Source: Treponema sp. UBA4377 (GTDB lineage Bacteria > Spirochaetota > Spirochaetia > Treponematales > Treponemataceae). Taken from it: a stretch of 17,464 bases of DNA. The first letter of the stretch is position 1. Every line of letters starts with the position of its first letter. The stretch covers positions 192,786-210,249 of the forward strand of contig DGRX01000013.1 of NCBI GenBank assembly GCA_002391235.1. The letters run 5' to 3'. The notes beneath the pieces were generated by a model. That model was not told where the DNA came from, ran no database searches, and saw nothing but the letters and a program-made list of their open reading frames with translations. Below, piece by piece: positions 7,631 to 14,927 of this stretch. The position numbers and the translations under genes were made by a program.

Positions 7631-7638
7631 TAGCGGTA

Positions 7639-8295
7639 ATGAATAAACGACTTTTGGCGCCGTCCTTGCTGGCCGCGGATTTTGGCCGCTTGGCGGAGGC
7701 CGTTCAAAAAATAGAGGCGGGCGGGGGAGACGTCGTCCACATTGACGTTATGGACGGAAGCTTTGTCCCCGAAGTTTCCTTTGGCCAGGTTGTGGTCCGC
7801 TCGCTGCGGCCGCTCACAAAGCTTCCCTTTGACGTCCACTTGATGGTTCAAAATCCTGAAAATCAAATCGATTCATTCGCCCTGGCCGGAGCGGACTGGA
7901 TTACCTTTCACTACGAGGCCGCCGAAGAGCAGGCTAAAAAGGGCGGAGCGGATTCCGTCCAGCTATTGAAGAAAATCCGTTCCTTGGGCAAAAAGGCCGG
8001 CATAAGCGTAAAGCCGGGAACTAGCGCCAACTCATTGAAGAATTTGCTGGAATTTGCCGATATTATATTGATAATGACTGTCGAGCCGGGCTTTGGCGGG
8101 CAAAAGCTTATTCCCGAATGTTTGGACAAAGTTAGGGAATTGGCCGCGCTGAGAGGCCAACTTGGCTTGAACTATAAAATTTCCGTTGACGGCGGCGTGA
8201 ACGCCAAAACCCTTGACTCCGTTTTGCAAAGCGGAATCGACATCGCGGTTTCTGGCTCGGCCTTCTTTAACGGCTCTCTTGCTTGGAGAAATTAA
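7639..8295 (+). CDS. rpe: Ribulose-phosphate 3-epimerase
   Basis: Rpe interconverts D-ribulose 5-phosphate and D-xylulose 5-phosphate in the pentose phosphate pathway. The 218-residue TIM-barrel protein carries the family signatures in order: LLAPSLLAADF at 5-15, HIDVMDGSFVPEVSFG with metal ligands His34 and Asp36, DVHLMV with His67, MTVEPGFGGQ at 146-155 for phosphate binding, and SVDGGVN with Asp184. It is the first gene of a four-gene unit; the three genes downstream are TPR or envelope proteins with no obvious metabolic link, so co-transcription may be positional. The 3' end of rpe contains the GGAG that serves as ribosome-binding site for the next gene. Confidence 0.97.
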   Translation: MNKRLLAPSLLAADFGRLAEAVQKIEAGGGDVVHIDVMDGSFVPEVSFGQVVVRSLRPLTKLPFDVHLMVQNPENQIDSFALAGADWITFHYEAAEEQAKKGGADSVQLLKKIRSLGKKAGISVKPGTSANSLKNLLEFADIILIMTVEPGFGGQKLIPECLDKVRELAALRGQLGLNYKISVDGGVNAKTLDSVLQSGIDIAVSGSAFFNGSLAWRN

Positions 8296-8297
8296 AA

Positions 8298-9233
8298 GTG
8301 AAGAATTGTGTAAAAAGCGTTTTGGCACTTGTTCTGGCCGGAGCGGTCGCGCTTTCCCTTCCTCTTTTTGCCCTTGATTACGGGGCCGCGCGGGTCAACT
8401 CCCGGGAGGCGGACGACGGAAGGAATTCCCTTTTGGGAGCGGCTTACAACGCCTACGCCCAATCCGACTGGCAAAGCGCGGTCATGCTTTTTAGAAAGGC
8501 ATTGAGCGATCCGCAAAACGAAAGCGATTCGGCCCTTTACATGCTTGTCATGGCCGAGATGCAGTCAAAGGGCTACAAGGCCGCTTTGTCTGACACCGCG
8601 TATTTTTTAAAGTCGTATTCCGATTCGCGATACGCTTCCTTGATTAAGTATCAGCAGGGAAGAAGCCTCTATTTCCTTGGCGAGTTTGACAAGGCGGTTT
8701 TGGTCTTGAGCGATTTTTGCCACCAGAATCCGAATGACGAAATGTACGCGGCCGCGCTTTTCTTGATCGCCGAATGCTTTTATGCCGGCTACAACTTTGA
8801 GCAGGCCCGGCCCCTTTACGAGCGCGTCGTCGACGAGTTTCCCAAGGACCCAAAGGCCGTTGACGCCAAGTACCGACTTGACGCGATAAACCAGCGCCTG
8901 CGCGAGGAAAAGCTTTTGTACCTTTTGCAGCAAACCGGCGAAAGCTACCTTTCTTCAAAAGAGAACTACGAAAAGGCCTTGCGCCGCTACGAGCTTGAAA
9001 GCGCTTTGGGCGCGGCCGTTCCCGCGAGGGCGGAGGAAAGCGCCGCCGCGGAGAAGGCTTTTGAAGGAGCGGTGGAAACTGTCCTTAGCGACGAGGCCGC
9101 GACGCCTGTTTCAATCGAAAGCGCGGCTTCAGCTTCGCCGTCCGACCAAGCATTTGAAAGCGCCTTGGAAAAGCTAAAGCGCTCCGCAGCCGAAGCCCAG
9201 GCGCTCCTTGACCAAAACGGAGGGCAAAAATGA
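8298..9233 (+). CDS. Exported TPR-repeat protein
   Basis: GTG at 8298-8300 is preferred as start because GGAG at 8285-8288 lies nine bases upstream and the product then begins with a clean signal peptide (VKNCVKSVLALVLAGAVALSLPLFA, cleavage likely before LDYG). The in-frame TTG at 8283 overlaps rpe and has no such support. The mature part of the 311-residue product has TPR-like helix pairs at roughly residues 45-215: AYNAYAQSDWQSAVMLFRKAL, GRSLYFLGEFDKAVLVLSDF and AECFYAGYNFEQARPLYERVVDEFPKDPKA. An Ala/Glu/Ser-rich tail follows and ends in a short helix (LEKLKRSAAEAQALL). The repeats suggest a periplasmic scaffold or assembly factor. Its end overlaps the next gene by ATGA. Confidence 0.8.
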   Translation: MKNCVKSVLALVLAGAVALSLPLFALDYGAARVNSREADDGRNSLLGAAYNAYAQSDWQSAVMLFRKALSDPQNESDSALYMLVMAEMQSKGYKAALSDTAYFLKSYSDSRYASLIKYQQGRSLYFLGEFDKAVLVLSDFCHQNPNDEMYAAALFLIAECFYAGYNFEQARPLYERVVDEFPKDPKAVDAKYRLDAINQRLREEKLLYLLQQTGESYLSSKENYEKALRRYELESALGAAVPARAEESAAAEKAFEGAVETVLSDEAATPVSIESAASASPSDQAFESALEKLKRSAAEAQALLDQNGGQK

Positions 9234-10690
9234 AAAAGAGAATTGCGGCGCTTGCCTTGCTGGCCCTTTTTGCCGGCGGCCTTTGCTTTGCTAAAAAGGC
9301 GAAGAAAGTTGACTTTGACGTTGAGGTTCAAGAAGCGGAGCAGGCAGAAAAAGAAAAGCCCGCGAAAGAAAAAAAGCGAAAAAAGAGCAAGCAAAGCCCC
9401 GAACAGGCGGAGACGCCCGCGCCCGCCGAGACTGCGGCTTCCGCGCCAGAGGCCGGCGCGCCCGCCGAGACTGCGGCTTCCGCGCCAGAGGCCGGCGCTC
9501 CCGCCGAGACTGCGGCCGCCGCGGAATCCGCCGCGCCTTCCGAGGCCAGCTCTCCTTCAGAGCCTGCCGCCGCGCTTCCCGCGGCTACTGTCGCGCCGCC
9601 AGCGCTTGTTCCAGCCGGTTCTGACGGAAACAATAAAGTCACCGCCGTCGTAAAAAGAATCGGCGGCGACGTCGCGCTTCAGGACGGCGTTGTCAGAATG
9701 GAAACCGTAAGGGAAAGCGGCGCCGTTTTGTTCTATGTCGTGAACGGAAAGAAAGCCTATCCCGCCGTAAAGACTTCGGAATACGGACAGAGCAACTACC
9801 TTTCGATTTTTTTCGGGGCCAAGGAATACCGCCTGAACAAGTTCGGCCACTGCTCCTACAGCTACGACGTGTCTTCCAATTCCATCACCGAGACGATGTT
9901 GGTAAAGGATGTCGCGGAAGTCGCCGCCGTCTACCAGTTGGAAAAGTATTCTCCCAAGGACAAGGACACGAATTGCGTTCGCGTAAAAATCACTGTAAAG
10001 AATTTGTCGCAAAAAAAATCCGCGCTGGCGCTTAAGGCCGTTTACAACCTTTGCCTTGGCGAAAACCGGCAGGCCCATTACTCAACCGCCGCCAACAAGT
10101 CGATCGGCTCTGAATATTTGATGATTCCGTCAAAAGAGGACGCTTGGGTAATTTCAAGCGACGGACAGAACGCCGTTGAGTTTGTCCTTTACGGAAAGGG
10201 AGTGACTCCGCCCAAAAAGGCCGTCATGGCCAACAAGGACGTCATCGACCTGGCCACTCCGATAACGCTCTTTAATCCAGGAAACACGTTCCACTCGATT
10301 TTGTCTTACAACGATTCGGCCCTGGCCTTGTTTTGGGATCCGGTTGAAATCGACAAGGACGCCAGCGTAAGCTATTCTTACGCGATCAATTTTTCGGACA
10401 GCGACTTTCAGAATTCAGGAAAGGAAGTCCTTGAGGACGCGCAAAAAAAGCCCGCTGACGTTGAGGAAAAGCCAGCCGCTGAAAATTCGCCGGCGGCGCA
10501 GGACAAGCAGCCTGTCGCCGTTCCTGAAGGATCTGTTGACCCTTCCAAGTTGAACAAGGAGTACGTCCAGCAATTGATAAACCACATCAACTCTCTGGAG
10601 CAGGGCGACCCAAGCCTTAACACGCTGAAAATCCAGCAGCTGCAGACCGAGCTTGACGAAATTCTAAAAGTCTTAAGGAGCGGAAAGTGA
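9230..10690 (+). CDS. Exported protein with repetitive linker, beta-rich domain and C-terminal coiled coil
   Basis: I do not recognise the family. The 486 residues start with a signal peptide (MKKRIAALALLALFAGGLCFA); GGLC lacks a proper lipobox, so a lipoprotein is unlikely. A basic, charged stretch (35-56) and an Ala/Pro/Glu-rich linker with a 13-residue repeat PAETAASAPEAGA follow. From about residue 135 to 405 there is a compact, strand-rich domain that could be a beta-sandwich. A second low-complexity linker leads to a C-terminal helix, LNKEYVQQLINHINSL and IQQLQTELDEILKVL, probably a coiled coil for oligomerisation. GGAGGG upstream supports the ATG. ATGA and GTGA overlaps with both neighbours imply that the three proteins are made together and may form one envelope complex. 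Confidence 0.75.
   Translation: MKKRIAALALLALFAGGLCFAKKAKKVDFDVEVQEAEQAEKEKPAKEKKRKKSKQSPEQAETPAPAETAASAPEAGAPAETAASAPEAGAPAETAAAAESAAPSEASSPSEPAAALPAATVAPPALVPAGSDGNNKVTAVVKRIGGDVALQDGVVRMETVRESGAVLFYVVNGKKAYPAVKTSEYGQSNYLSIFFGAKEYRLNKFGHCSYSYDVSSNSITETMLVKDVAEVAAVYQLEKYSPKDKDTNCVRVKITVKNLSQKKSALALKAVYNLCLGENRQAHYSTAANKSIGSEYLMIPSKEDAWVISSDGQNAVEFVLYGKGVTPPKKAVMANKDVIDLATPITLFNPGNTFHSILSYNDSALALFWDPVEIDKDASVSYSYAINFSDSDFQNSGKEVLEDAQKKPADVEEKPAAENSPAAQDKQPVAVPEGSVDPSKLNKEYVQQLINHINSLEQGDPSLNTLKIQQLQTELDEILKVLRSGK
9422..9516 (+). repeat. 39-bp in-frame tandem repeat, about 2.4 copies
   Basis: Copies begin at 9422, 9461 and 9500, exactly 39 bases apart. Units one and two are nearly identical; the third is complete only for its first part. 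Each unit encodes the 13-residue sequence PAETAASAPEAGA in the linker of the surrounding gene. The period is a multiple of three, so changes in copy number would keep the frame. Confidence 0.9.
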
Positions 10691-11730
10691 AAAGCGCGAT
10701 AGACCAGGCGCGCTACTTGATGCGCTGCCGGGATTTTGCCGGAGCGATTCAAGTCCTTAACGAAAAGCGCGGAGTGTACGAAGAATCTTTTGACTACAAC
10801 TACACTTTGGGCCTGGCCTTTTTGTACGCCGGAGACACGGGCAGCGCCTCGCAAAGCTTTGAGGCCGCCCGCAAAATAAAAATCAACGACGTGAACCTCT
10901 TGCTTGCCCAAGCCGCGATCCACTTGCGCCGGGGCACCACCGACCGCGCGGTCCAATACTATCTTGACATCTTGGACTTGGACCCGCAAAACCCCGACGC
11001 AAAGCGCTGCCTTGACCTTGTGCGCTCTCATGGCGACTACGAGGAAATTTGCCGCTGGGTTGACGACGGCCGCATAGAGCTTTACTATCCGCGCTTGGGC
11101 TTTAATCCAAGGAAGTTTAGGAACCTTGTTTTGGTTTTGCTGTGCGGAGCGCTTGCCGGCGCCCTGGCCGTTCATTTTTGGCCCAGGAACTTTTCAAAAA
11201 GCTCCCGCGCCGACTTGACGTCTCTTGTCCTTTCGATTGACGACAGCGCCAACGCCCGCGGAATAAAGAAGGCCTACAACCAGGCGCTTGAGTACTTTGA
11301 GGAGCGCCGCGACAACATGGCCCAGCGCGAGGTGAACCGTGTCCTTAACTCGACCGCCTCGACAGGCCTAAAGCAAAAGGCGCGAAGCCTTATGGGCTAC
11401 TTTGAGGCGCCGGGCTTTGACAGCCTTAAGGACAACTTTACTTACAGGGATGTGGCCGAGCAAAGCTCCCTTTACCTTGACTGCTACGTCGACTGGTCGG
11501 GCCGCGCCTCCAACGTGGAGCGGGGCGACTCTTCGCTTTCGTTTGACTTGCTTGTAGGCTACGAAGACCTTAAGGACTTGGAGGGCATTGTCCGCGTCTA
11601 CTTTGACTTTTTGCCCGACCGCGCGCTCGACCCCGAAAAGCCCGTCCGCGTCCTTGGAAAAGTCGGCGTTGACGGAAACAAAATCGTCCTTAAGGGCCGG
11701 TCCATCTATCAGAGCGTAAAAGAATTCTAA
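10687..11730 (+). CDS. Membrane-anchored TPR protein, cytoplasmic TPR domain
   Basis: GTG at 10687 overlaps the previous stop as GTGA, with AAGGAG at 10675-10680 as ribosome-binding site. The 347-residue product has no signal peptide. Residues 1-125 form TPR-like helices (YLMRCRDFAGAIQVLNEK, YTLGLAFLYAGDTGSASQSFEAARKI, LAQAAIHLRRGTTDRAVQYYLDIL). A single membrane span at about 146-165 follows the basic NPRKFR, so the TPRs should be cytoplasmic. The outer part, 170-347, has helical repeats (AYNQALEYFEERRDNMAQREVNRVL) and then a strand-rich end, possibly an OB-like or beta domain (YLDCYVDWSGRASNV to KIVLKGRSIYQSV). Together with the two exported partners it could link cytoplasm and periplasm. 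Family identity is unknown to me. Confidence 0.8.
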   Translation: MKSAIDQARYLMRCRDFAGAIQVLNEKRGVYEESFDYNYTLGLAFLYAGDTGSASQSFEAARKIKINDVNLLLAQAAIHLRRGTTDRAVQYYLDILDLDPQNPDAKRCLDLVRSHGDYEEICRWVDDGRIELYYPRLGFNPRKFRNLVLVLLCGALAGALAVHFWPRNFSKSSRADLTSLVLSIDDSANARGIKKAYNQALEYFEERRDNMAQREVNRVLNSTASTGLKQKARSLMGYFEAPGFDSLKDNFTYRDVAEQSSLYLDCYVDWSGRASNVERGDSSLSFDLLVGYEDLKDLEGIVRVYFDFLPDRALDPEKPVRVLGKVGVDGNKIVLKGRSIYQSVKEF

Positions 11731-11740
11731 AAAAAAAAAG

Positions 11741-11950
11741 ACCCTATGGGCGGGGCTCAGTGTAAAAAAACAAAAACGCTCCCAGTCAAAAACCTTCCGC
11801 CGAAACCGCTTGATATCGGCGCTACTCGCTGTTTGCGTTTGTAACTATTGTACTTAGCCGCTTGCGCGGCTGCGCAAACAGAGAGTTTTCGTCGGAAGTT
11901 TTTTTCCTTCGCGCTTTTTTATTCTTTATATCAATAGCCCCGCCTCATTT
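11741..11950 (+). repeat. Structured palindromic element, copy B1
   Basis: Same architecture as A1. Arms: GGCGGGGCT 11749-11757 with 11936-11944 (perfect 9 bp), CTTCCGCCGAA 11794-11804 with 11888-11898 (one mismatch), CTGTTTGCG 11829-11837 with 11873-11881 (perfect 9 bp), and the hairpin AGCCGC-TTGC-GCGGCT at 11856-11871. The 25-base core is at 11801-11825 and differs from A1 at two positions. TGTAACTATTGTAC follows at 11840-11853. The P2 stem differs in sequence from A1 but pairs perfectly, and the outer pair of P3 changes from T-A to A-T. It starts about ten bases after the stop of the TPR operon, behind a run of A residues. Confidence 0.8.
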
Positions 11951-12019
11951 TGTCCGTGTTTTTAGATTGGTCTACTAAAACGTTTTGAGCGCCGCGTAAG
12001 CCCGCCGTTTTTGGTAGGA

Positions 12020-12185
12020 GAAATATAAAAAACGCGGGAAGGAGCTGGGCGGCTGGCGAAAACATTCGCATTGCTCCTGCCGCGATAGCGGCAGGTAGAA
12101 TAGTTTCAAGGGGCAATGCGCATGTAGCGACGATATCTAGCGGTTTCGCAAGACGCGCAGCAACTGGTAGCGTTTTTTATATTTT
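12020..12185 (-). repeat. Structured palindromic element, copy B2
   Basis: Same family, in reverse orientation. Arms: AAATATAAAAAACGC 12021-12035 with 12170-12184 (perfect 15 bp), 12044-12063 with 12142-12161 (16 of 20 paired), CGCATTGC 12067-12074 with 12113-12120 (perfect 8 bp), and CCTGCCGC-GATA-GCGGCAGG at 12076-12095. The core lies at 12124-12148 on the minus strand, with one difference from A1. TGAAACTATTCTAC is at 12095-12108 on the minus strand. The right end is about 35 bases before the recA -35 box, so the element could affect recA expression or simply be an insertion upstream of it. Confidence 0.8.
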
Positions 12186-12218
12186 ATACAAAATACTAGC
12201 GGTTTTTGCGCAAAAGCC

Positions 12219-12247
12219 TTGAAAATTCTTCATTTTTCTTTTAAAAT
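12219..12247 (+). promoter_or_regulatory. recA promoter
   Basis: TTGAAA (12219-12224), a 17-base spacer and TAAAAT (12242-12247) form a sigma-70-like promoter. The leader to the recA ATG is about 45 bases and includes GGAGGT at 12285-12290, eight bases before the start. This is the only first gene of an operon in the window with a conventional leader and strong ribosome-binding site. I see no E. coli- or Bacillus-type SOS box here. Confidence 0.55.
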
Positions 12248-12298
12248 AAACCAAATTTTTAAATAAAATTTATACCTTATGGGTGGAGGTCATATTAT

Positions 12299-13546
12299 AT
12301 GGCAGAAAAAAAAGAGGCGGCGGCCGCAAGCGAAAAGCTTCAGGCTTTGGAAGCGGCGCGCTTGCAAATCGAAAAACAATTTGGCCAAGGCTCGCTGATG
12401 AAATTGGGGACTCAGGCGGACACGGCCAAAATCGACGTGATTCCGTCCGGCTCCATCTTGCTTGACGAAGCCTTGGGAATCGGCGGCTACCCGCGCGGCC
12501 GCGTCATCGAAATGTACGGCCCTGAAAGTTCGGGAAAAACTACGCTCGCGCTTCACGCTGTGGCCGAGTCGCAAAAGCTTGGCGGAATCGCGGCCTTCAT
12601 CGACGCGGAGCACGCGCTGGATCCCGTTTACGCAAAGAACCTTGGAGTCAACATCGACGAGCTTTGGGTAAGCCAGCCGGACACCGGCGAGCAAGCCTTG
12701 GAAATTTGCGAAAACCTTGTCAGGAGCGGAGCGGTTGACATTGTCGTAATCGACTCGGTCGCCGCGCTCACTCCGCAAAAGGAAATCGAAGGCGAGATGG
12801 GCGACAGCGTCATGGGCTTGCAGGCCCGCCTTATGAGCCAGGCGCTTAGAAAGCTTACCGCGATTGTCGGAAAGTCAAAGTGCACCGTCATTTTCATAAA
12901 CCAAATCCGCATGAAAATCGGCGTCATGTTCGGAAACCCCGAGACAACGACCGGCGGAAACGCGCTTAAATTTTATTCCAGCGTGCGCCTGGAAATCCGC
13001 CGCATCGAAACTATTGACGGAAAAGGCGACGAGGACGCTGTCGGAAACCGCGTGCGCGTTAAGGTTGTCAAGAATAAGGTCGCGCCGCCGTTCAGAAAGG
13101 TGGAGCTGGACATTTACTTTGGAAAGGGAATCTCAAGCGCGGCGAGCCTTTTGGACAGCGCCGTAAAGCACGGAATCATCGACAAGCGCGGCGCCTGGTA
13201 CACCCGCGGCGACGAAAAGGTTGGCCAGGGAAAGGAAAACGCCGTGGCCTTTATCGAAAACAATCCCGACTACAAGATGCAGCTTGAAAAGGACTTGCGC
13301 CAAAAGCTTTTCCCGGGCCAGGTCTTGCGCAACAAGGAAGGCGAGGTTGTGACCGAAGAGCAAATCCGCGCCTACGAAAAGGCGATGAGAGAGAAGGGCG
13401 TTGGAACGGGAAGCCTTCCGACTGACGCGACTCCTCCCGCAAAGGAAGCCGCGCCCGCAACGCCCGCCGCGCCTGAGGCCAAGGCAGCTCCTGCGCCGGC
13501 CTCCAAAAAGTCCGCGGCCAAGTCCGTTCCGGAGGAATTGTTCTAA
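12299..13546 (+). CDS. recA: RecA recombinase
   Basis: RecA forms ATP-dependent filaments on single-stranded DNA for homologous recombination and SOS signalling. Key regions in the 415-residue product are Walker A GPESSGKT at 74-81, AAFIDAEHALDPVYA near 98, Walker B VVIDSVAALTP near 150, the L1/L2 DNA-binding region with NQIRMKIGVMFGNPETTTGGNALKFYSSVR at 201-230, and the C-terminal domain up to about residue 367. A tail of about 48 residues rich in Ala, Pro and Lys (368-415) makes the protein longer than the common 340-360 residues and lacks the strongly acidic character of the E. coli tail. Its stop overlaps folK by one base (TAATG). Confidence 0.98.
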   Translation: MAEKKEAAAASEKLQALEAARLQIEKQFGQGSLMKLGTQADTAKIDVIPSGSILLDEALGIGGYPRGRVIEMYGPESSGKTTLALHAVAESQKLGGIAAFIDAEHALDPVYAKNLGVNIDELWVSQPDTGEQALEICENLVRSGAVDIVVIDSVAALTPQKEIEGEMGDSVMGLQARLMSQALRKLTAIVGKSKCTVIFINQIRMKIGVMFGNPETTTGGNALKFYSSVRLEIRRIETIDGKGDEDAVGNRVRVKVVKNKVAPPFRKVELDIYFGKGISSAASLLDSAVKHGIIDKRGAWYTRGDEKVGQGKENAVAFIENNPDYKMQLEKDLRQKLFPGQVLRNKEGEVVTEEQIRAYEKAMREKGVGTGSLPTDATPPAKEAAPATPAAPEAKAAPAPASKKSAAKSVPEELF

Positions 13547-14199
13547 TGCTTCCAGTCGCGCTGGGCCTTGGCTCAAACAGAAAATTCGAGGGCCGCTCGC
13601 CCGTCCAAATTTTGGGAGAAGCGGTTTTTGAGCTTAAAAAGATTTTAAAAGGCCTTGAATTTTCCGGAGTGTACAAGACCCGCGCGATGTATTACGAAGA
13701 CCAGGACGACTTTTACAATATGGCCGTCCTGGGGTACGTCGATGGCGATGCGGATGGCGGCGCGCGGGGCGCCTTTGAGCTTTTGCAAAAGACTCAAGGC
13801 GTTGAGGCTCGCTTTGGCCGCGACCGTTCCAAGGAAATAAGGAACGGACCTCGCAGCCTGGACATCGACATAGAGCTTTACGGCTCGCAAAAGATTAGCG
13901 CGGAAGATTTGACCGTTCCGCACCCAAGGCTAAAAGAAAGGGCCTTTGTTCTTGTTCCTTTAGTGGAGATTTTGGCAAAAGATGCCGATAATATAAAGTG
14001 GAAGGGTTTCGGCTTGGAGACTATATCCGAGTTGAGCCGCGTATGTCCAACGCTTTGCGGGCAGGGGATTGCGTTGGAGCTGGGTTCGGAAGCCTTTCTA
14101 TCTTATATAAAAGAGGAACGTTATGGAACAAGAGACATTGGAACAGGCGCCTGCCCAGACAGAGACAAAAGCCAAGAAATTTTCAGCCGGCCAGTTTGA
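13546..14199 (+). CDS. folK: HPPK, 6-hydroxymethyl-7,8-dihydropterin pyrophosphokinase
   Basis: FolK transfers pyrophosphate from ATP to 6-hydroxymethyl-7,8-dihydropterin in folate synthesis. The family core is clear: ALGLGSN at 5-11, FYNMAV at 56-61, RFGRDRSKEIRNGPRSLDIDIELYG at 89-113 with the magnesium-binding Asp106 and Asp108, and VPHPRLKERAFVLVPL at 124-139. Typical enzymes end at about 160-170 residues; here the frame continues to 217. The last 26 codons or so lie inside scpA, giving an out-of-frame overlap of 77 bases, so the extreme C-terminus is probably non-homologous tail. GGAGG at 13531-13535 in the end of recA serves as ribosome-binding site. No other folate gene is in the window. 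Confidence 0.93.
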   Translation: MLPVALGLGSNRKFEGRSPVQILGEAVFELKKILKGLEFSGVYKTRAMYYEDQDDFYNMAVLGYVDGDADGGARGAFELLQKTQGVEARFGRDRSKEIRNGPRSLDIDIELYGSQKISAEDLTVPHPRLKERAFVLVPLVEILAKDADNIKWKGFGLETISELSRVCPTLCGQGIALELGSEAFLSYIKEERYGTRDIGTGACPDRDKSQEIFSRPV

Positions 14200-14902
14200 A
14201 GGCCCGCTAGACTTGCTTTGGAGCTTGATCCGCGAAAGCAAGATCAACATTTACGACATTCCGATCGGACAAATCACAGAGCAGTATTTGGACTACCTTG
14301 ACAGCATCGTGGACACAGACTTGACCGACCTTAGCGACTTTTACAGCTGGGCGGCCAAGCTGGTTTACATCAAAAGCCGCATGCTGCTGCCTGTGGAAGT
14401 TGCCTACGACGATGACGACGACATAGAGGACCCCCGCCAGGAATTGGTCGAAAAGCTCATCGAATACCAAAAGTTCAAGAAGCTCAGCGAGCTTATGGAA
14501 GAAAAGGAAGACGACTCTGCCTACACCTTTGAGCGAAAGAAAATCCAGCGCATGCTTCCCTTTGACGACGCCGAAAGCCAGTGGGAGCGCGTGGACACTT
14601 GGGAACTCTTGCAGCAAATGCAAAAGATTTTTAGGAACATGGTCTCCAAGTACTCAAACGAAAAAGTCCTTAATATGTACGAGGAAATCAGCGTCAACGA
14701 AAAGATTACCCTGATGAACGAAAAGCTGGACGAAGCCGGAAGCTGCATGTTCACAGACCTTATCACAAGGCGCGGAAACGAAATGGACGTCATCTGCGCC
14801 TTTATGGCCCTTTTGGAAGCCGTAAAATTCAAGATGGCCACGATTTTCCAAAGCCGCCTCTTTGGCGACATCAAGATTTGCAAGTATGAAGAAGCGGCTT
14901 GA
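14123..14902 (+). CDS. scpA: ScpA, segregation and condensation protein A (kleisin)
   Basis: ScpA is the kleisin that bridges the SMC heads and, with ScpB, forms the condensin complex for chromosome segregation. The 259-residue product has the defining N-terminal motif FEGPLDLLWSLIRESKINIYDIPIGQITEQYLDYL at about 25-59, AAKLVYIKSRMLLP in the middle, and the winged-helix C-terminus (VICAFMALLEAVKFKMATIFQSRLFGDIKI). An acidic linker (AYDDDDDIEDPRQEL) lies between. GAGG at 14113-14116, six bases upstream of the ATG, supports this start even though it is inside folK. scpB, often the next gene, is not found here; an AT-rich toxin-antitoxin-like pair follows instead. Its TGA is part of the -35 box of that pair. 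Confidence 0.95.
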   Translation: MEQETLEQAPAQTETKAKKFSAGQFEGPLDLLWSLIRESKINIYDIPIGQITEQYLDYLDSIVDTDLTDLSDFYSWAAKLVYIKSRMLLPVEVAYDDDDDIEDPRQELVEKLIEYQKFKKLSELMEEKEDDSAYTFERKKIQRMLPFDDAESQWERVDTWELLQQMQKIFRNMVSKYSNEKVLNMYEEISVNEKITLMNEKLDEAGSCMFTDLITRRGNEMDVICAFMALLEAVKFKMATIFQSRLFGDIKICKYEEAA

Positions 14903-14927
14903 CATTAATAATTTGTTAAATTATATT
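14899..14927 (+). promoter_or_regulatory. Consensus promoter of the Panacea gene, predicted leaderless
   Basis: A perfect TTGACA (14899-14904) overlaps the scpA stop codon. A 17-base spacer and TATATT (14922-14927) follow. The ATG of the downstream gene is eight bases after the -10 box and no ribosome-binding site is present, so the message should start at or next to the ATG. Confidence 0.75.

Noticed and set aside
7086..7638. tRNA gene or T-box in intergenic region A
   Set aside because: The stems do not form a cloverleaf, and no CCA end, T-loop TTCRA or T-box motif is visible; the nested palindrome is a better description.
9422..9516. Possible CRISPR array
   Set aside because: The repeats are directly adjacent with no spacers and are in frame in a coding linker.
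11931..12116. 61-codon minus-strand open frame
   Set aside because: It covers elements B1 and B2 and their hairpins; no ribosome-binding site or protein signature.
12185..12298. SOS box upstream of recA
   Set aside because: Neither the CTG-N10-CAG type nor the GAAC-N4-GTTC type is present. A lineage-specific LexA site cannot be excluded by eye.
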